Origin: Lycium barbarum
Taxonomy: Eukaryota; Streptophyta; Magnoliopsida; Solanales; Solanaceae
Reading direction: 5' to 3'
Length of the DNA: 64,000 bases
NCBI RefSeq assembly: GCF_019175385.1
Contig: NC_083342.1
Coordinates: 118,358,376-118,422,375, forward strand
The notes under the pieces are model-generated. The model saw nothing but the letters and a program-made list of their open reading frames with translations, was not told the DNA's origin and made no database searches. Numbering within the stretch: position 1 is the stretch's first letter; each line of letters opens with the position of its first letter. Shown here in pieces: positions 40,654-51,646 of the stretch. The position numbers and the translations under genes were made by a program.

Positions 40654-42468
40654 CTACATGGCTGAAAGTTGTGTTTGTCCCTTTGCATGCGGCATAGTCA
40701 CTGTAGGCACCATGCAAGCTCCTTCTCGCTCCAAAACCAAGAGACGTTTGAGGTAGGGGTCGATCATCACGTGGCAATGCCTAAAGAACTCTTGTCCCAG
40801 AACAACGTCAAAGATATCCGTAATAGTTGCGGTAAAATTTGTCGTACCTTTCCAATCGCCCAATTTGACACCAACGCCATTAGCTACACCACGAGCATTT
40901 TCTAGCTTAGCATTTACGGTTTTCACGAGGGCGTTAATTGGAGCGAGCTTCAACTCTAGTCTCTTCGCTGCAGCCTCGGTCACAAAATTGTGAATCGCTC
41001 CAGCGTCCACCAATGCCCGAGCGAGCTTGTTGTTTATAGTGAGATCCACGTATTGATTTTTATTCTCGTCGGGTTGGATGGGTTGCTCCTTGACAGCGCC
41101 ACCTATGCTTATCATACCTAACTGTGCAGTGCCTGAACTCTCTTCTTGCGTCTGCTCTTTTCGTTCATGAACCATTGCATTGAGGCTCTTCAAGTCGGGG
41201 CAATTTCTGAAGCCGTGTGGTCCTCCACATATGTAGCATCCCTTTTTCTCGATCTGCGCCTTCTTCTCAGCATATCCCTGACGACCATTTGACTTTTTGC
41301 CATCGAACTTATTGGCATTTTGAGTCCTGGAGTAGTATTGTTGAGACTCATTGTTCTTACCACAGTCTCCCCCACCTTTGGCATTGCCACCCCTTGACTC
41401 ATGACCTTTGCCTTTGTCGCGTTTGTCATGCTTGAAATCCATCAAAGACTCAGCCTCTACTATGGCTCGGTCTATATCATTGACTTGTCGGCGTTGCAAC
41501 TCTTGCTTAGCCCAGTTCTGTAACCCGTCCATGAAGTGAAATAACAAGTCATCGCTAGTGAGGTTGGGAATTTGAAGCATAAGGGTGGTGAACTCCTTGA
41601 CATAGTCGCGAATGCTCACTATCTGCTTCAACTCTCTAAGTTTGCGCCTTGCCTCATACAAGACATTATTTGGGAAGAACTGTCGCTTGAACTCATGCTT
41701 GAACTGATCCCACGTGTGATTGTGCATAGACCTCTGTCAACATCGGCGACCTTTCTTCTCCACCATAACATGGCAGTCTCTATTAGGTACAACACAGCGG
41801 TGTTGATCTTGGCCTCATCGTCCCTCACTTTTCCATGCCTGAAATAATTCTCCAAGTGCCAAAGAAAGTTCTCCACCTCTTGTGCCATCACGAACCCCTT
41901 TGAACACTGGTGGATTGGGAGCCTCGATCTTAGCCTCCTTCGTCACGACAACATTGTTGGCTGCCTCGGTCACACTAACATCAATCTGCTCTTCGAGTGC
42001 CACTATCTTTGCCTTTATGGCATCGATAGTACTTAACGCCTCCATGAGTCTGCACTCTAAGGAAGTGATGGTTTGCTTTACCTCAATCTCAGCCTGCATG
42101 TGCCCTTCCAAGTCATTTCGGATGCTTTAAATCTCTTCAAGAATATGCCCCTCAAGAACCCTAAGAGTGCCCTTCACCTTGCCCAAACGTTGGCCAAATA
42201 TGTCGATGGCGTCCATCCCCACGTTAACCTTCATAACCCACTCTTTACTGAGTGAGACGTCCTCGGACAGGACCTCCATGTCATCCTCGCTCGCCTCAGT
42301 GGTAGATGGTTCTTGGGATGTAAGCCGTTCATTTGGCACAACCTCTGGCGGCACCTCCTGGCTCTTGTTGGCGTCATTCCTCTTTTTGTTATGGCCCTTC
42401 TTGCCAGCAGCATCCTGGATGACGTTGACTTGGGTTTTAGCAGCGTTGATTTCTCCGTCGTTTGCCAT
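40654..42468 (-). pseudogene. gag-protease pseudogene
   Basis: Gag begins MANDGEINAAKTQ at 42468. An in-frame TAA at 42129-42127 and frameshifts near 41890 and near 41735 break it. The downstream capsid-like part (WDQFKHEFKRQFFPN), zinc knuckle (CYICGGPHGFRNCP) and protease are open from 41727 to a TAG at 40656-40654. The protease active site reads DAG where family members have DTG or DSG, so even this part is probably inactive. The TAG aligns with a Gln codon in the intact relative at 58119-63047, consistent with a C-to-T change. Confidence 0.9.
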
Positions 42469-42502
42469 TCCCTCAGTCGTAACCTTCGCTCTGATACGAC
42501 GT

Positions 42503-43027
42503 TGTCACGTCCTTAGTCTTCAACTAAGCGCACGTGCGGCACTTGACAACTCGCTCACGTTCTTGCACAACTTGCTCATGATCTTGCTATGCCAAGTCAG
42601 CCTAGTTTACTACACTCAAGATCGCTAAGGAAATAGTAATTGAGAAAGACAAGAGAAATTTGCTAGAAGGAAGCTTTTTATTATAGAAGACTTAATTGAT
42701 TTTGCTTGATGGTTTTTTACAAATGGATGCCCCTCTATTTATACTACTCACCTAGGGACTAGTATGCAAATAATAATTAATGTATAAGTCCCTACTTATT
42801 TACAAAGAAGTCCCTACTCTAGAATTATCCACTAGGCTAAAATGTTCTAAGGCCTTCCTAAGAAATCTTCTAGGAAGTCCATAAATATCTAGAGCATCTC
42901 CACATGAATCTCCATAGCTCTAGAATCATCCAACACATGCTAGACTTTTTTTCCATGTAAGCATCCACATGGCAAAAATAGCTCCAAATGGCACTTAGGT
43001 GGCATGATAACGTGGCGGGTCATCACA
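42503..43027 (-). repeat. 5' LTR of the minus-strand retrotransposon
   Basis: 525 bp, carrying the promoter-side LTR in element orientation; the primer site is directly adjacent at 42488-42499. Confidence 0.95.
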
Positions 43028-43314
43028 TGCGGATGTATAAATATTCGCCAGAGTTTGTCAGGTTGCACTGCTCCTCCTTTATCCTACTTCATTTGTGTTT
43101 CTATAAAATCGAAGACTCATGATTGATTGATTGAAGGTCCGGATGAATCTAACTATTTAATTAATATTAAAATATTGAATATCAAATTTGGAGTAATTTG
43201 AATTGATTTGATAAATTTTATAGTAAAAACGTATTGGTAAAAGTTTATACGGTAACTTACGATGATCCATCATGATTTTGTGGCAAAATGTTAGCTTTAT
43301 ATCAGGGTTGTGTG

Positions 43315-44096
43315 TAGGAGTGTTCACGAAAAATCGAAAAATCAAACCAAATCGAAAATCGAATCAAATCGAAGAAAACAAACCGACACTTCTTGGTTTG
43401 ATTTGATTTGATTTTAAGCAAAAAATAATCGAAATAACCGAACCAAACCGACAATATAAAGATCTATCTAAAAATTATATATATACCTTTATAGAAAGTT
43501 TGAAATTTTATGATATTAATCTTTTGGACTCTTGATTCATAATATATGTTTTTGCCTTTTTAGTAATCCAATTTTTGTATTTACTTTCTAGTTTGATTTG
43601 TTATTTTTATTTTGATAATTCTAAGAATCTATTTTTTGTTCAAAATAACTTGTTTTTGAGTCCTTTAATTAATCATCAAGATACCTTGGTATATCACAAC
43701 TAAACCTTTAATTTATTGCACAAAAACAAATTCATTGTAAGAACTTTTTTTTTTATGTTCCTTGAAAATGGCTAAATTCTTAGATGATGCATACAAATTT
43801 TTGGAGAAAGTATATATATAACTTGATTAGGTTTATATTTCTTTCTTTTCTCAAATAAGAATAATTGATCTGGTAGTGTTATGCCAGAAAATAGTCAATT
43901 TAATAGGTGCTTGGATGTATATTGTCATATATTTAAATAAAATCCGACAAAAAATTGAAAAAATCCGACAATAATCAAAGCAATGAAAAACTGACTTAAT
44001 TGATTTGATTTGATTCTAATATTTAAAAAACCGACTAAGTTGATTTGATCATATTTTACAGGATAACCGACTCAAACCGAACCATGAACACCTCTA
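43315..44096. mobile_element. hAT-type MITE, 782 bp, 8-bp TSD
   Basis: Perfect GTTGTGTG duplications (43307-43314 and 44097-44104) flank inverted ends TAGGAGTGTTCACG and the complement of CATGAACACCTCTA. Subterminal regions are rich in AAACCGA / TTGATTTGATTT repeats. There is no transposase. The 8-bp duplication identifies the hAT superfamily. Confidence 0.88.
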
Positions 44097-44292
44097 GTTG
44101 TGTGGGAATACATTTTTTGGCTATTAATGTGAATCGATCAAAGATTTGAGGCCAAATTCTAGCAATTCGTTAGAATTTGCATAATGTGAAAACTTTTGCC
44201 AAACAATTAGTAATTCGTCAATGTTTTTGGCTATCTAATGCTAGTTGTGGATTTATTTCTACAAAAAATTAAAAATGAGATCATAATTTAAA

Positions 44293-44891
44293 CGGAAAAG
44301 GCTCAAATATGCCATCTAACTATTAGAAATGACTCATTTATGCCACTAGTCAATAGTTTGGCTCATTTGTGCCATCGAACTATAAGAAGTGACTCATTTA
44401 TGCCATCGAATTATAGAAAATGGCTCATTTATGCCACTCATCAACAGTTTGACTCATTTATGTCATCGCATATTACCAAAATGACTCATCCATGCCGTAT
44501 TTCATTAAAGCTGGTTTTATAATACCATATATAACACATGGCCTCCAACTAGATTATGGTTGTGGGTGGATAAGGTGTATGAGTCGGATTTTTTATTAAT
44601 TTGGTATTTAAAATTGGGCTGATTTAATTAAACAACGTAGACCTCTAATTGGAGGCCACGTCTCATATCTGATATTATAAAACCGGCGTTAATGAAAAAT
44701 GACATGGATGAGTCATGATGACATAAATGAGTCAAACTATTGATGAATGGAATAAATGAGCTATTTCCTATAGTTCGATGGCATAAATGAGCCATTTCCT
44801 ATAGTTCGATGGCATAAATGAGCCAAACTATTAATGAGTGGCATAAATGAGTCATTTCTGATAGTTGAATGTCATATTTGAGCCTTTTCAG
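44293..44891. mobile_element. MULE-type hairpin MITE, 599 bp, 9-bp TSD
   Basis: Perfect TAATTTAAA duplications lie at 44284-44292 and 44892-44900. Arms of about 230 bp form one long imperfect hairpin built of repeated GACTCATTTATGCCA and AACTATAGAA-type units. It lies about 240 bp upstream of the COX23 start codon. There is no coding. Confidence 0.88.
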
Positions 44892-45129
44892 TAATTTAAA
44901 TGATGCCACAAGAAGATCCTATTTGTGCAAACGCATCCTAATAATTGACACGCCTGTTTGGACTCAAGTTTGGGCCAAATAGAGGCAGATCTGGCTCAAT
45001 GATATGGACCACAATTCAGATGGACCTACATGTTTCTTTCCGGGTCAATCGGTGAAATTCGACCCGAAACATAAATAAAGAGATTACACAGGCGAATTCT
45101 GTGAAATTGCAGAGAGGAATTAGGGCAAA

Positions 45130-46757
45130 ATGGCGAATTCGAAAATACAAACACCAGCATATCCAAGTGCAGCAAGACTTGCTGATTCTGATTGCTATCC
45201 TCAATACACTGCTTCTCTCAAATGTAACACTTTCTTCTTCCAATCATACTATTTTTTTACTTACGAGAAAAAAAAAATTATACTCATGATCATTGTTGGA
45301 ATTTTGATATGTAATGAATTTTGTGCTATTATATTACTCTTTTCATTATCTGGGTATTGAATTCTTGTGGTTGTTTTGGTAAGAAATTAGGTGTACTTGC
45401 TGGAAGAAAAAAAAAACACAGAATTTGAATTGTGCACAACTTATTTGTAAAGATAATTGCATATAGAATTGTCCATAATTTGTTAGAAGTATACTTATTT
45501 GTACTTGATTTTTTTTTTTTTTTTTTTTGAAAAACAGAATTTTCTGTTTGAAATTTGAGTTGAGCAGGCCTTATTTGCAAAGATAATTGCATATAAAAGT
45601 GTACATAATTTGTTTGAAGAATACTTGGTAATCGATCAAAGAGCAATTAAGATTTAAGTAGCTTGATGCATAACTCTATTATCGAGATGAAGTTTTTTTT
45701 GGGGGGGAAGGTTGGAAGGACCTTTGCATTTGGAGCATTTAAGTTTGGTAATCGAGATCGGAGTTGTGTGGTGGAAACTGTGGAAAGTGTTTTTCTATAA
45801 TACAGATATATTCAAAGACGTATTTACTATCACCGTCATGCAGTTGTTTCAGGCCATTGCTTAATTTGTGAAAGCTTTGCAGGTTTGGAACAGTTTAACT
45901 CAGACAAGAGCAAATGTCAAGAACATTTTGATGTTTACAAGGAATGCAAGAAAAAGGAGGTATGCATGTTAACTACAGTTTCTTCCACCTCTATGTATGT
46001 AGATGAGGGGTAGTAGTATATGTGCTCTAAATTGTGATAAGAGCACAAGAAATTGTGTTAGGATGAAATCGGTAATGTGCAAGAAAGTACAAAATGCTTT
46101 TACCCCTCTGATTTAGAGTAGCTTGCCTTGTAAAGTGGACTTTGAGAGGCTCTCCATGGCCACTTTTAGAGTGGTATTTTTCTTATATGGGTGTGACAGA
46201 ACTTGTAAAAAACTTTCAGACAAGTTGCTTTGGAACTGTGTTATTAGTGTTGGAAGGAAGCAAGTTTTTTTTAACAGCTTGAAGCAAACAAGCCTAGGTG
46301 TAAGATTGAGTACTGATTAAGATTCGTTTAACTGTTACTTAAATTATATAATTTTGCCACCAGCCAGTTCTCAGACCTTAATCTATAGAGAGAACATGCT
46401 CTTCTGGTTCTTTTTTGTCACTTCGAGTTATATAGCTCTACATTATTTACTTTAATTGGAGCTCCTTTCAAATTTAATTTTGTTGTGCGTAAGCAGGGAG
46501 GTAGTGGTGGGAGGGAAGATACATGACCAAGTAATCAATTCCTATGGTTTCTAGGTGTATTTGAAATTAACATCATGGAATGGCTTTGCTGCTTTATGCT
46601 TTAGATAATTGTTTTTAAAAGAATTACCTTTCTTGCGCCTTCAGATTCTTCGTTTAACCTTTTTCTGGGTATAGATTATATTTCAGTTTCATTTTCTGGC
46701 ATGTTGCAGAGGGAGGCTCGGCTGGAGCGCAATCGAAGTCGATCTTTATTCTCATGA
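45130..46757 (+). CDS. COX23: COX23-type twin-CX9C mitochondrial protein
   Basis: Exons 45130-45223, 45883-45959 and 46710-46757 join to 219 nt (72 aa) with correct GT-AG junctions. The protein has two CX9C motifs, CYPQYTASLKC and CQEHFDVYKEC, which form the disulfide-bonded CHCH hairpin of intermembrane-space proteins imported by the Mia40 pathway. The C-terminal KKKEREARLERNRSRSLFS tail and the YPSAARLADSDCYPQ start match plant COX23 homologues, small factors needed for cytochrome c oxidase (complex IV) assembly, probably in copper delivery. Length is normal for the family. The start is the first ATG that gives this frame; an upstream ATG at 45101 is in another frame. Confidence 0.9.
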
Positions 46758-47484
46758 GTCATAACAAATTGAAGTCTACAGTGCTGTCGTTATGTAATAT
46801 TTATCAGGCTAATAATACTTCATGTAACTTATTCCAAGAAGCAACTGGAATGCAGATCCTTCATGTTAGAATCAAAGTGATCGTGTTTGTTGTAGCCTTT
46901 TGGCTCGTTTTTGGTAATAGGTTTATTGATTCTGTTTCACTTCGAATAAATGATGAGGATTGTGTTGAAGATATTTGAATGTTGATAAGGCCGAGTATTG
47001 GGAGCTATGTTTTCTATTTTGATAGTTTTCCTTGTGCAACTCTTCTAGTTTCTAATTTCTGTTGTAAACGAAGAAGAGTTATAGACACTGGTGTGGTTAG
47101 ACTGGCGATTCATGTTCAAGACTTGCCTATACTCGATATGATTCTTTTATCCTCATCCTGATCTTGGCACCGATTGCTAACTAACATCCGTTGCATCTGT
47201 GGCAAGTACTTTAAGATCTATTTGCCAGGATCAGAAATAGATAAATGAAAGGAATATGTATCCTTGAGTTTTCTTATGGGTTTTCCATTGTTGCTTTGAG
47301 GTATTGTTGAATTCATAATTGAAGAATGGCACGTGTGATCATTTATTGACAGCCCAAGATAACAGAGCAGTAGTTTCTCTTGCTCTACCACTGTATTGCT
47401 TTAGGAGACGGCTCGGAAAAAGTAACGTGACTGATGAACTACTCATTAAACCTTTCTTAGATCAATTGAACTTAATGGATTACA
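46758..47484. other. 3' flank of COX23
   Basis: Probably holds the COX23 3' UTR; no other gene is recognised. An open frame at 46754-46978 overlaps the COX23 stop and has no motifs. Confidence 0.45.
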
Positions 47485-47500
47485 GGCATTGACAAATATC

Positions 47501-47533
47501 AACAACAACAACAAACCCAGTGTAATCCCACGG
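47501..47533 (-). mobile_element. Extremely truncated SINE tail between 16-bp duplications
   Basis: A perfect 16-bp duplication GGCATTGACAAATATC (47485-47500 and 47534-47549) encloses 33 bp: (AAC)n then ACCCAGTGTAATCCCACGG. This reads as the 3' end plus (GTT)n tail of a Solanaceae tRNA-type SINE on the minus strand. Confidence 0.75.
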
Positions 47534-47565
47534 GGCATTGACAAATATCAAAGAAGAAAAATATG

Positions 47566-50140
47566 TCAAACTCTTTGGAGATACAGATTAACACCATGCT
47601 CAGGTTCTAATACTAATCTAAGAACAGGGCTATGCTGATATTCTGGGGACAACGAAAATGTAAACCTAGAAAGAATCATCGATACAATCACCTTCAGTTC
47701 AATCATTGCAAGATTTTGCCCCGCACAGGTTCTACTTCCTATGCCAAATGGTATATAAGCACTTGGGACTTTGCAAGCCTTTGCAATGCCCTTGGCAAAT
47801 CTTTCTGGATTGAACTGATGAGTATCTGGTCCCCAGAGTTCCTGCTGCTGATGGAGGATTGGGATTGGAATCTCAATGTTAGTTCCTTTTGGAATCTCAA
47901 TTCTCTTGAAACTTATATCCTGCAATGCTTCTCTCACCACCAAAGCTACTGGTGGGTACAAACGCAAAGTTTCATGGATGATCATTGTCAGCTGCCAATC
48001 AAATATGTATACATATTAGGAATCCAGGTATAACATACATGTGAATTTCAATTTTATGGCTATTAGATTACTGCTTACCACTTTCATTTGTCTAAGCATA
48101 GCATTGTTTGGAAACTCACTACCACAGACATCAAGCACCTCAGTACGGGCACGAGCTTGCCATTCTGGAAATGCAGCAAGTAACATCAAGCACCACGATG
48201 CTGTGAGAGCAGTGTTCTCGTGGCCAGCAAAGTATATGCTCTTGCAATTATCGACAATGAACGTTTCAGGAGAAATGTCAGCTGGTAGTTGATCACCATC
48301 ACTGTCTTCATAACTTTTAGCCGCATCAAGTATCAGTTGCAGAAGGTCTTTCTCATTAGTAGGGCTTCTTCGTGCTCGTACTATCATCAGTATCCCTTCT
48401 TTAATCTCTTTGTCCAATCTCCATATCCCCCTATTATGTTTACTTGGTATATGCCTGTCACAATCCAGCCATTCTGAACATATTGGGAAAAATAACTATT
48501 ACCATGAGTTTTACTTTAATACTAGGCTTTTCTTGAGAAGGAAAGAGGGAAGTAGCAAGAAGGGATCAATGATTTCAGCCATTTCTAACGAGAAAAAATA
48601 TCGATACTTGTCACTCTTTAACCCTTCCCCTACACTAGGAAGAGCTAAACATAATTCTAATTTAGCAACATTAGCTTTTTAATTACCTCACTCCAGGAAC
48701 TCCAATGGGAACTTTGGACATAACCCTTTGAAGGGTTTGAAGTTTTAGGAAGATTTGTTCCCCTTGAGCATAGCTGCTCCCGAAACAAGCCCTTGAGATT
48801 ATATCTGCTGACAAACTCTTGAGATCATCTTCCACCTTAACCTCCAATTTTCCTTTTGAATTTCTAGCTTTCTCATCCCATAATTCTATCAGTTTACTGG
48901 TGGATTCAACCATCAGCTTCACCATCTCCTGTATAATCAGTAGATATTTGTAATTTAGTCTTGCGATCAGCGGCGGAGCTACCCTTATCCAGGGAGATAA
49001 TTGACACCCATTCGTTGGAAAATTACTGTGTAGATAGGTTAATCTTTTTTAATGTATATATCCTATATGTTGAATCTACTTGGCTTCTTCATGTGTTTGT
49101 TTCTTTATATTTTGAATACCCTTAGTGAAAATCATAGCTCCGCGACTGCCTGTGATTAAATTTCTTTAACTTAACAAGTGCATATATCTGTAAGTAGAAA
49201 TTTATACCTTAACCTTGTTGAGATGGAATTCAGGGGCAATAATCTTTCTCTGATGAGCCCAGTAAGCGCCATTTGAAGAGAAAATGCCTTGGCCTAGTAG
49301 AGGGCCATGATCTTTGGATAGGTAAGATGGTTTTCCCAGGTTTAAAGATGTACATTGACTTATTTCTTTCACCATTTCTGCATCAGTTACACATAAAATC
49401 TGTATGGTTCCAGCTGAATACATGAATATTGATCCTGTAATATAAAACATTCAAAACCACATCAGCCAAAAATGAAAAAAATTATTGGATAATCAATCAC
49501 ATGAAGGTTGTAGTGTCTCTTTTGTTAGAAGTGCTTTACGAAAAAGTATTTTTAGAGAGAAGCCATTTTTATTTATGTAATCAATTTGAAAAGCAGCTTA
49601 GCAATATTAAAACAAAAATTTCTGCTTGTCCAAGGTTCAAGAAGCACAAGCACCTGAAAAAAATAATATTTTCGCTGCTAGTACTACTCAAAAGCACTTT
49701 TTCTCCTGAAAATTTGACCACACACCTCAATTCTCTAAAATAAACACTTTTTTTAAATTAAAAAAAAAAGTCACTTAAAAGCTTGGCCAAACAGGTTATA
49801 AGACTTGACCATATTCAGTTTGCCACTGTTTTATATGTGAAAAAACTCTGGAAGGCCATGTGTGTTGCAAAGGGTTGTTTTCCTCTACTTCTTGATTATT
49901 GGTTTCTGGGCTTGGCTGTTTCTGGTTCTGAAGTTGAATCTTGTTGATATCAGGGAGATTTCCATAGAGAAAAGATGACGAAGAAGGCCCATTAATCCCT
50001 TGGATTCGAAGTTTTGATCTTAATTTTCTTGGATGCAAAAGTAAAATATTGATGAGATGTGCAAAGAACGCCAGAGACCCCCCTAAAACCAGTGATAAAA
50101 TGATCTTGGCTGAAAAAATCAGTAAATGTCCTGTTTCCAT
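47566..50140 (-). CDS. Cytochrome P450, CYP714-like (CYP72 clan)
   Basis: Five exons (49810-50140, 49208-49434, 48687-48928, 48079-48454, 47566-47991) join in frame to 1602 nt, 533 aa, a normal P450 length. Residues about 5-33 are the ER membrane anchor. The I-helix oxygen-binding motif is AGHENT (343-348), the ExxR motif is ETLR (399-402), PERF is at 454-457, and the haem loop FGIGSRTCAG places the cysteine ligand at 481. The sequence style (HRKIIAPEFHLNKVK, WRLDKEIKEGI) fits family CYP714, whose members oxidise and often inactivate gibberellins in rice and Arabidopsis. The substrate here is inferred only from family. Exon 1 ends at GAATATG|GTCAAG, which joins to exon 2 as YGSIFMYSAG; a MITE ends only about 10 bp inside this intron. 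Confidence 0.9.
49515..49799. mobile_element. MITE remnant in P450 intron 1
   Basis: One end reads AGCTTGGCCAAACAGGTTAT on the plus strand, typical of a hAT-type MITE terminus. The interior has paired AAAGCACTTTTTCTCC and AGTGCTTTACGAAAAAGTAT segments, suggesting inverted subterminal repeats. The other terminus is degraded and no target duplication is clear. Confidence 0.5.
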
Positions 50141-50575
50141 TTCAAATTCCTATAAAACTGACGGTTCCAATCTTCTTCTTGTACTGACCAAAAAAAAAAA
50201 AAGAAAAAAGAAATTGACAGTTGATAGAATCTGTTATGAATGGATAAAAGGCTTAAATATTTGAGGGGTTGAAATTTTTATTATTTCTGATGCTCTTCCC
50301 ATTGAATAAAATATGACAAAAAGGTCCTCTCCGTTTGGGTGGATAAGTCGTGAATAATCGCCTAATTATATTTTTGAGCAGTTTTAATCTCAGCCGTGTA
50401 TTTAACAAGCTCTCAAAAAGACAAAAATGGCAAGGTGTGACACACGTGGTACATTACCATTTACCATGATGAAGTAGATAGTTCCACAGCAATGAAGCTT
50501 CTGTTTTCTTTAATAAATCTAATTTCAAGGACAGAATTCTATAAGATACAATATTTACTGAATGCAGGTCAACTA

Positions 50576-50647
50576 GGGCATTTGGTCTAGTGGTATGATT
50601 CTCGCTTAGGGTGCGAGAGGTCCCGAGTTCAATTCTCGGAATGCCCC
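50576..50647 (+). tRNA. tRNA-Pro (anticodon AGG)
   Basis: A complete 72-nt cloverleaf: acceptor GGGCATT pairs with AATGCCC, a D-loop TGGTCTAGTGGTATGA, anticodon stem CTCGC/GCGAG with loop TTAGGGT (AGG), and T-arm CCGAGTTCAATTCTCGG. Box A and box B promoter elements are internal, and a T-rich pol III terminator follows at 50655-50664. The T-loop reads TTCAATT instead of the usual TTCGATT, a small deviation. It has no intron, as expected for this nuclear tRNA. Confidence 0.96.
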
Positions 50648-51403
50648 TTAGTATTTCTTTTTTATCTCCTTTGTCTTTTTGTGGACGTGAGTTCTTTTCT
50701 ATTGGGGTGGGGTTTTTTTTTTGTTTCTAGATGAACTGATTAAAACTTGGGCCTTCTGCAATAGGACCTCCATCAGGTATTAGTTCAGCTTTCTCTTCTT
50801 GTATTGGTAGATTTGATTGTAGTTGGGATTTCTCTTTTTTCAAATTGCTTTTCAATTGCTTAAGGGGCTGAGGATAGTGGAATCCAACCCGCGCCTATTA
50901 CGTTAGAGATTTTTGTTGCTATGCAAAAGGGAAACAATAATTTTAAGTACCATTGATCATGTTCAAGGAGATGGGAGAAGTAATTATTTTCACAGGTTAG
51001 GGAGATTAGGATCACATGTTTGCTCAATGGAGAGAAATTAATCACAACAGAGGGATATTTTCAATCTATGAATTCATATAACGGGTGAAAATTTCCCCTC
51101 TTCACAAACTATTCTTATGATGGATCATATGCAATATCTTGACACAAGCTATACTTGAATATCTCTGTAGAACCGACGATAGTCAGGATACCGATTACTC
51201 CCTGTATCCGTCCATGCTCGGATGCACCGATCATGATAACGATGATGGCACGAGAGAACGAGCCGGATGGCTTCTCCAACCTCAAAATGTTCGAGCATAT
51301 ACTACAATCCTCCTCTCTAGAAAGTGGTTCGAGGGAAAATGAGCTGACACTAATCAGACTGTGACATTCGCAAAGGTTGTACCTCAAAAACATCATCCAG
51401 TGG
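50648..51403. other. Intergenic DNA after the tRNA
   Basis: No gene is confidently recognised. Overlapping short frames at 51115-51549 (-) and 51139-51364 (+) show no known motif. Confidence 0.35.
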
Positions 51404-51646
51404 CTAGGAGGGAGGCTGAGCAGCAGCAGTGCCATCCTGACATATCTGATCACGTGTAAAACAAATATACAGAAAATACCGATGATAAAAAGATACATAT
51501 TCCCCTGCAACAAATAAAGGCTTTCGTAGTTCATAGTTAGAGTTATCATCTCGATTTGTACTTGATTCGGTGGATTGTGCTTTCGCCAAAAACAAGAGAA
51601 GCAGAAAGTTGCAAACCACCTTAGCGTACATAATTGTAGGAAACAT
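51404..51646 (-). CDS. Possible small secreted protein, unrecognised
   Basis: A minus-strand frame of 80 residues begins with a convincing signal peptide (YAKVVCNFLLLLFLAKAQS, residues about 7-25) followed by a short polar Ser/Thr/Asn-rich segment. A TATA-like GTATAAAAAG lies about 55 bp upstream of the ATG, and CTATATAACG is nearer. After residue about 48 the sequence TTGTTGCAG looks like a splice acceptor, so the true coding end may differ. I do not recognise the family. It could be a small secreted peptide gene, a gene fragment or chance. Confidence 0.3.
   Translation of the reverse strand: MFPTIMYAKVVCNFLLLLFLAKAQSTESSTNRDDNSNYELRKPLFVAGEYVSFYHRYFLYICFTRDQICQDGTAAAQPPS

Larger units (their letters stand above)
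34482..43027 (-). mobile_element. Ty3/gypsy chromovirus-type LTR retrotransposon, decayed coding, with nested solo LTR
   Basis: LTRs at 34482-35005 and 42503-43027 flank gag, protease, RT, RNase H, integrase and chromodomain-like coding in minus orientation. The primer site is at 42488-42499 (TCGTATCAGAGC, one mismatch from the initiator tRNA-Met site). The polypurine tract is the minus strand of 35006-35017 (TGTGGGGGAGAG). The LTRs differ by three substitutions and one indel. No clear target duplication is visible (TTGTG left, TGCGG right). The total is 8546 bp, of which 2681 bp is the nested insertion. Confidence 0.95.

Noticed and set aside
34482..43027. Endogenous pararetrovirus or other virus insertion
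   Set aside because: LTRs, tRNA-Met primer site, polypurine tract, integrase and chromodomain define a Ty3/gypsy retrotransposon. No movement or envelope-like protein is present.
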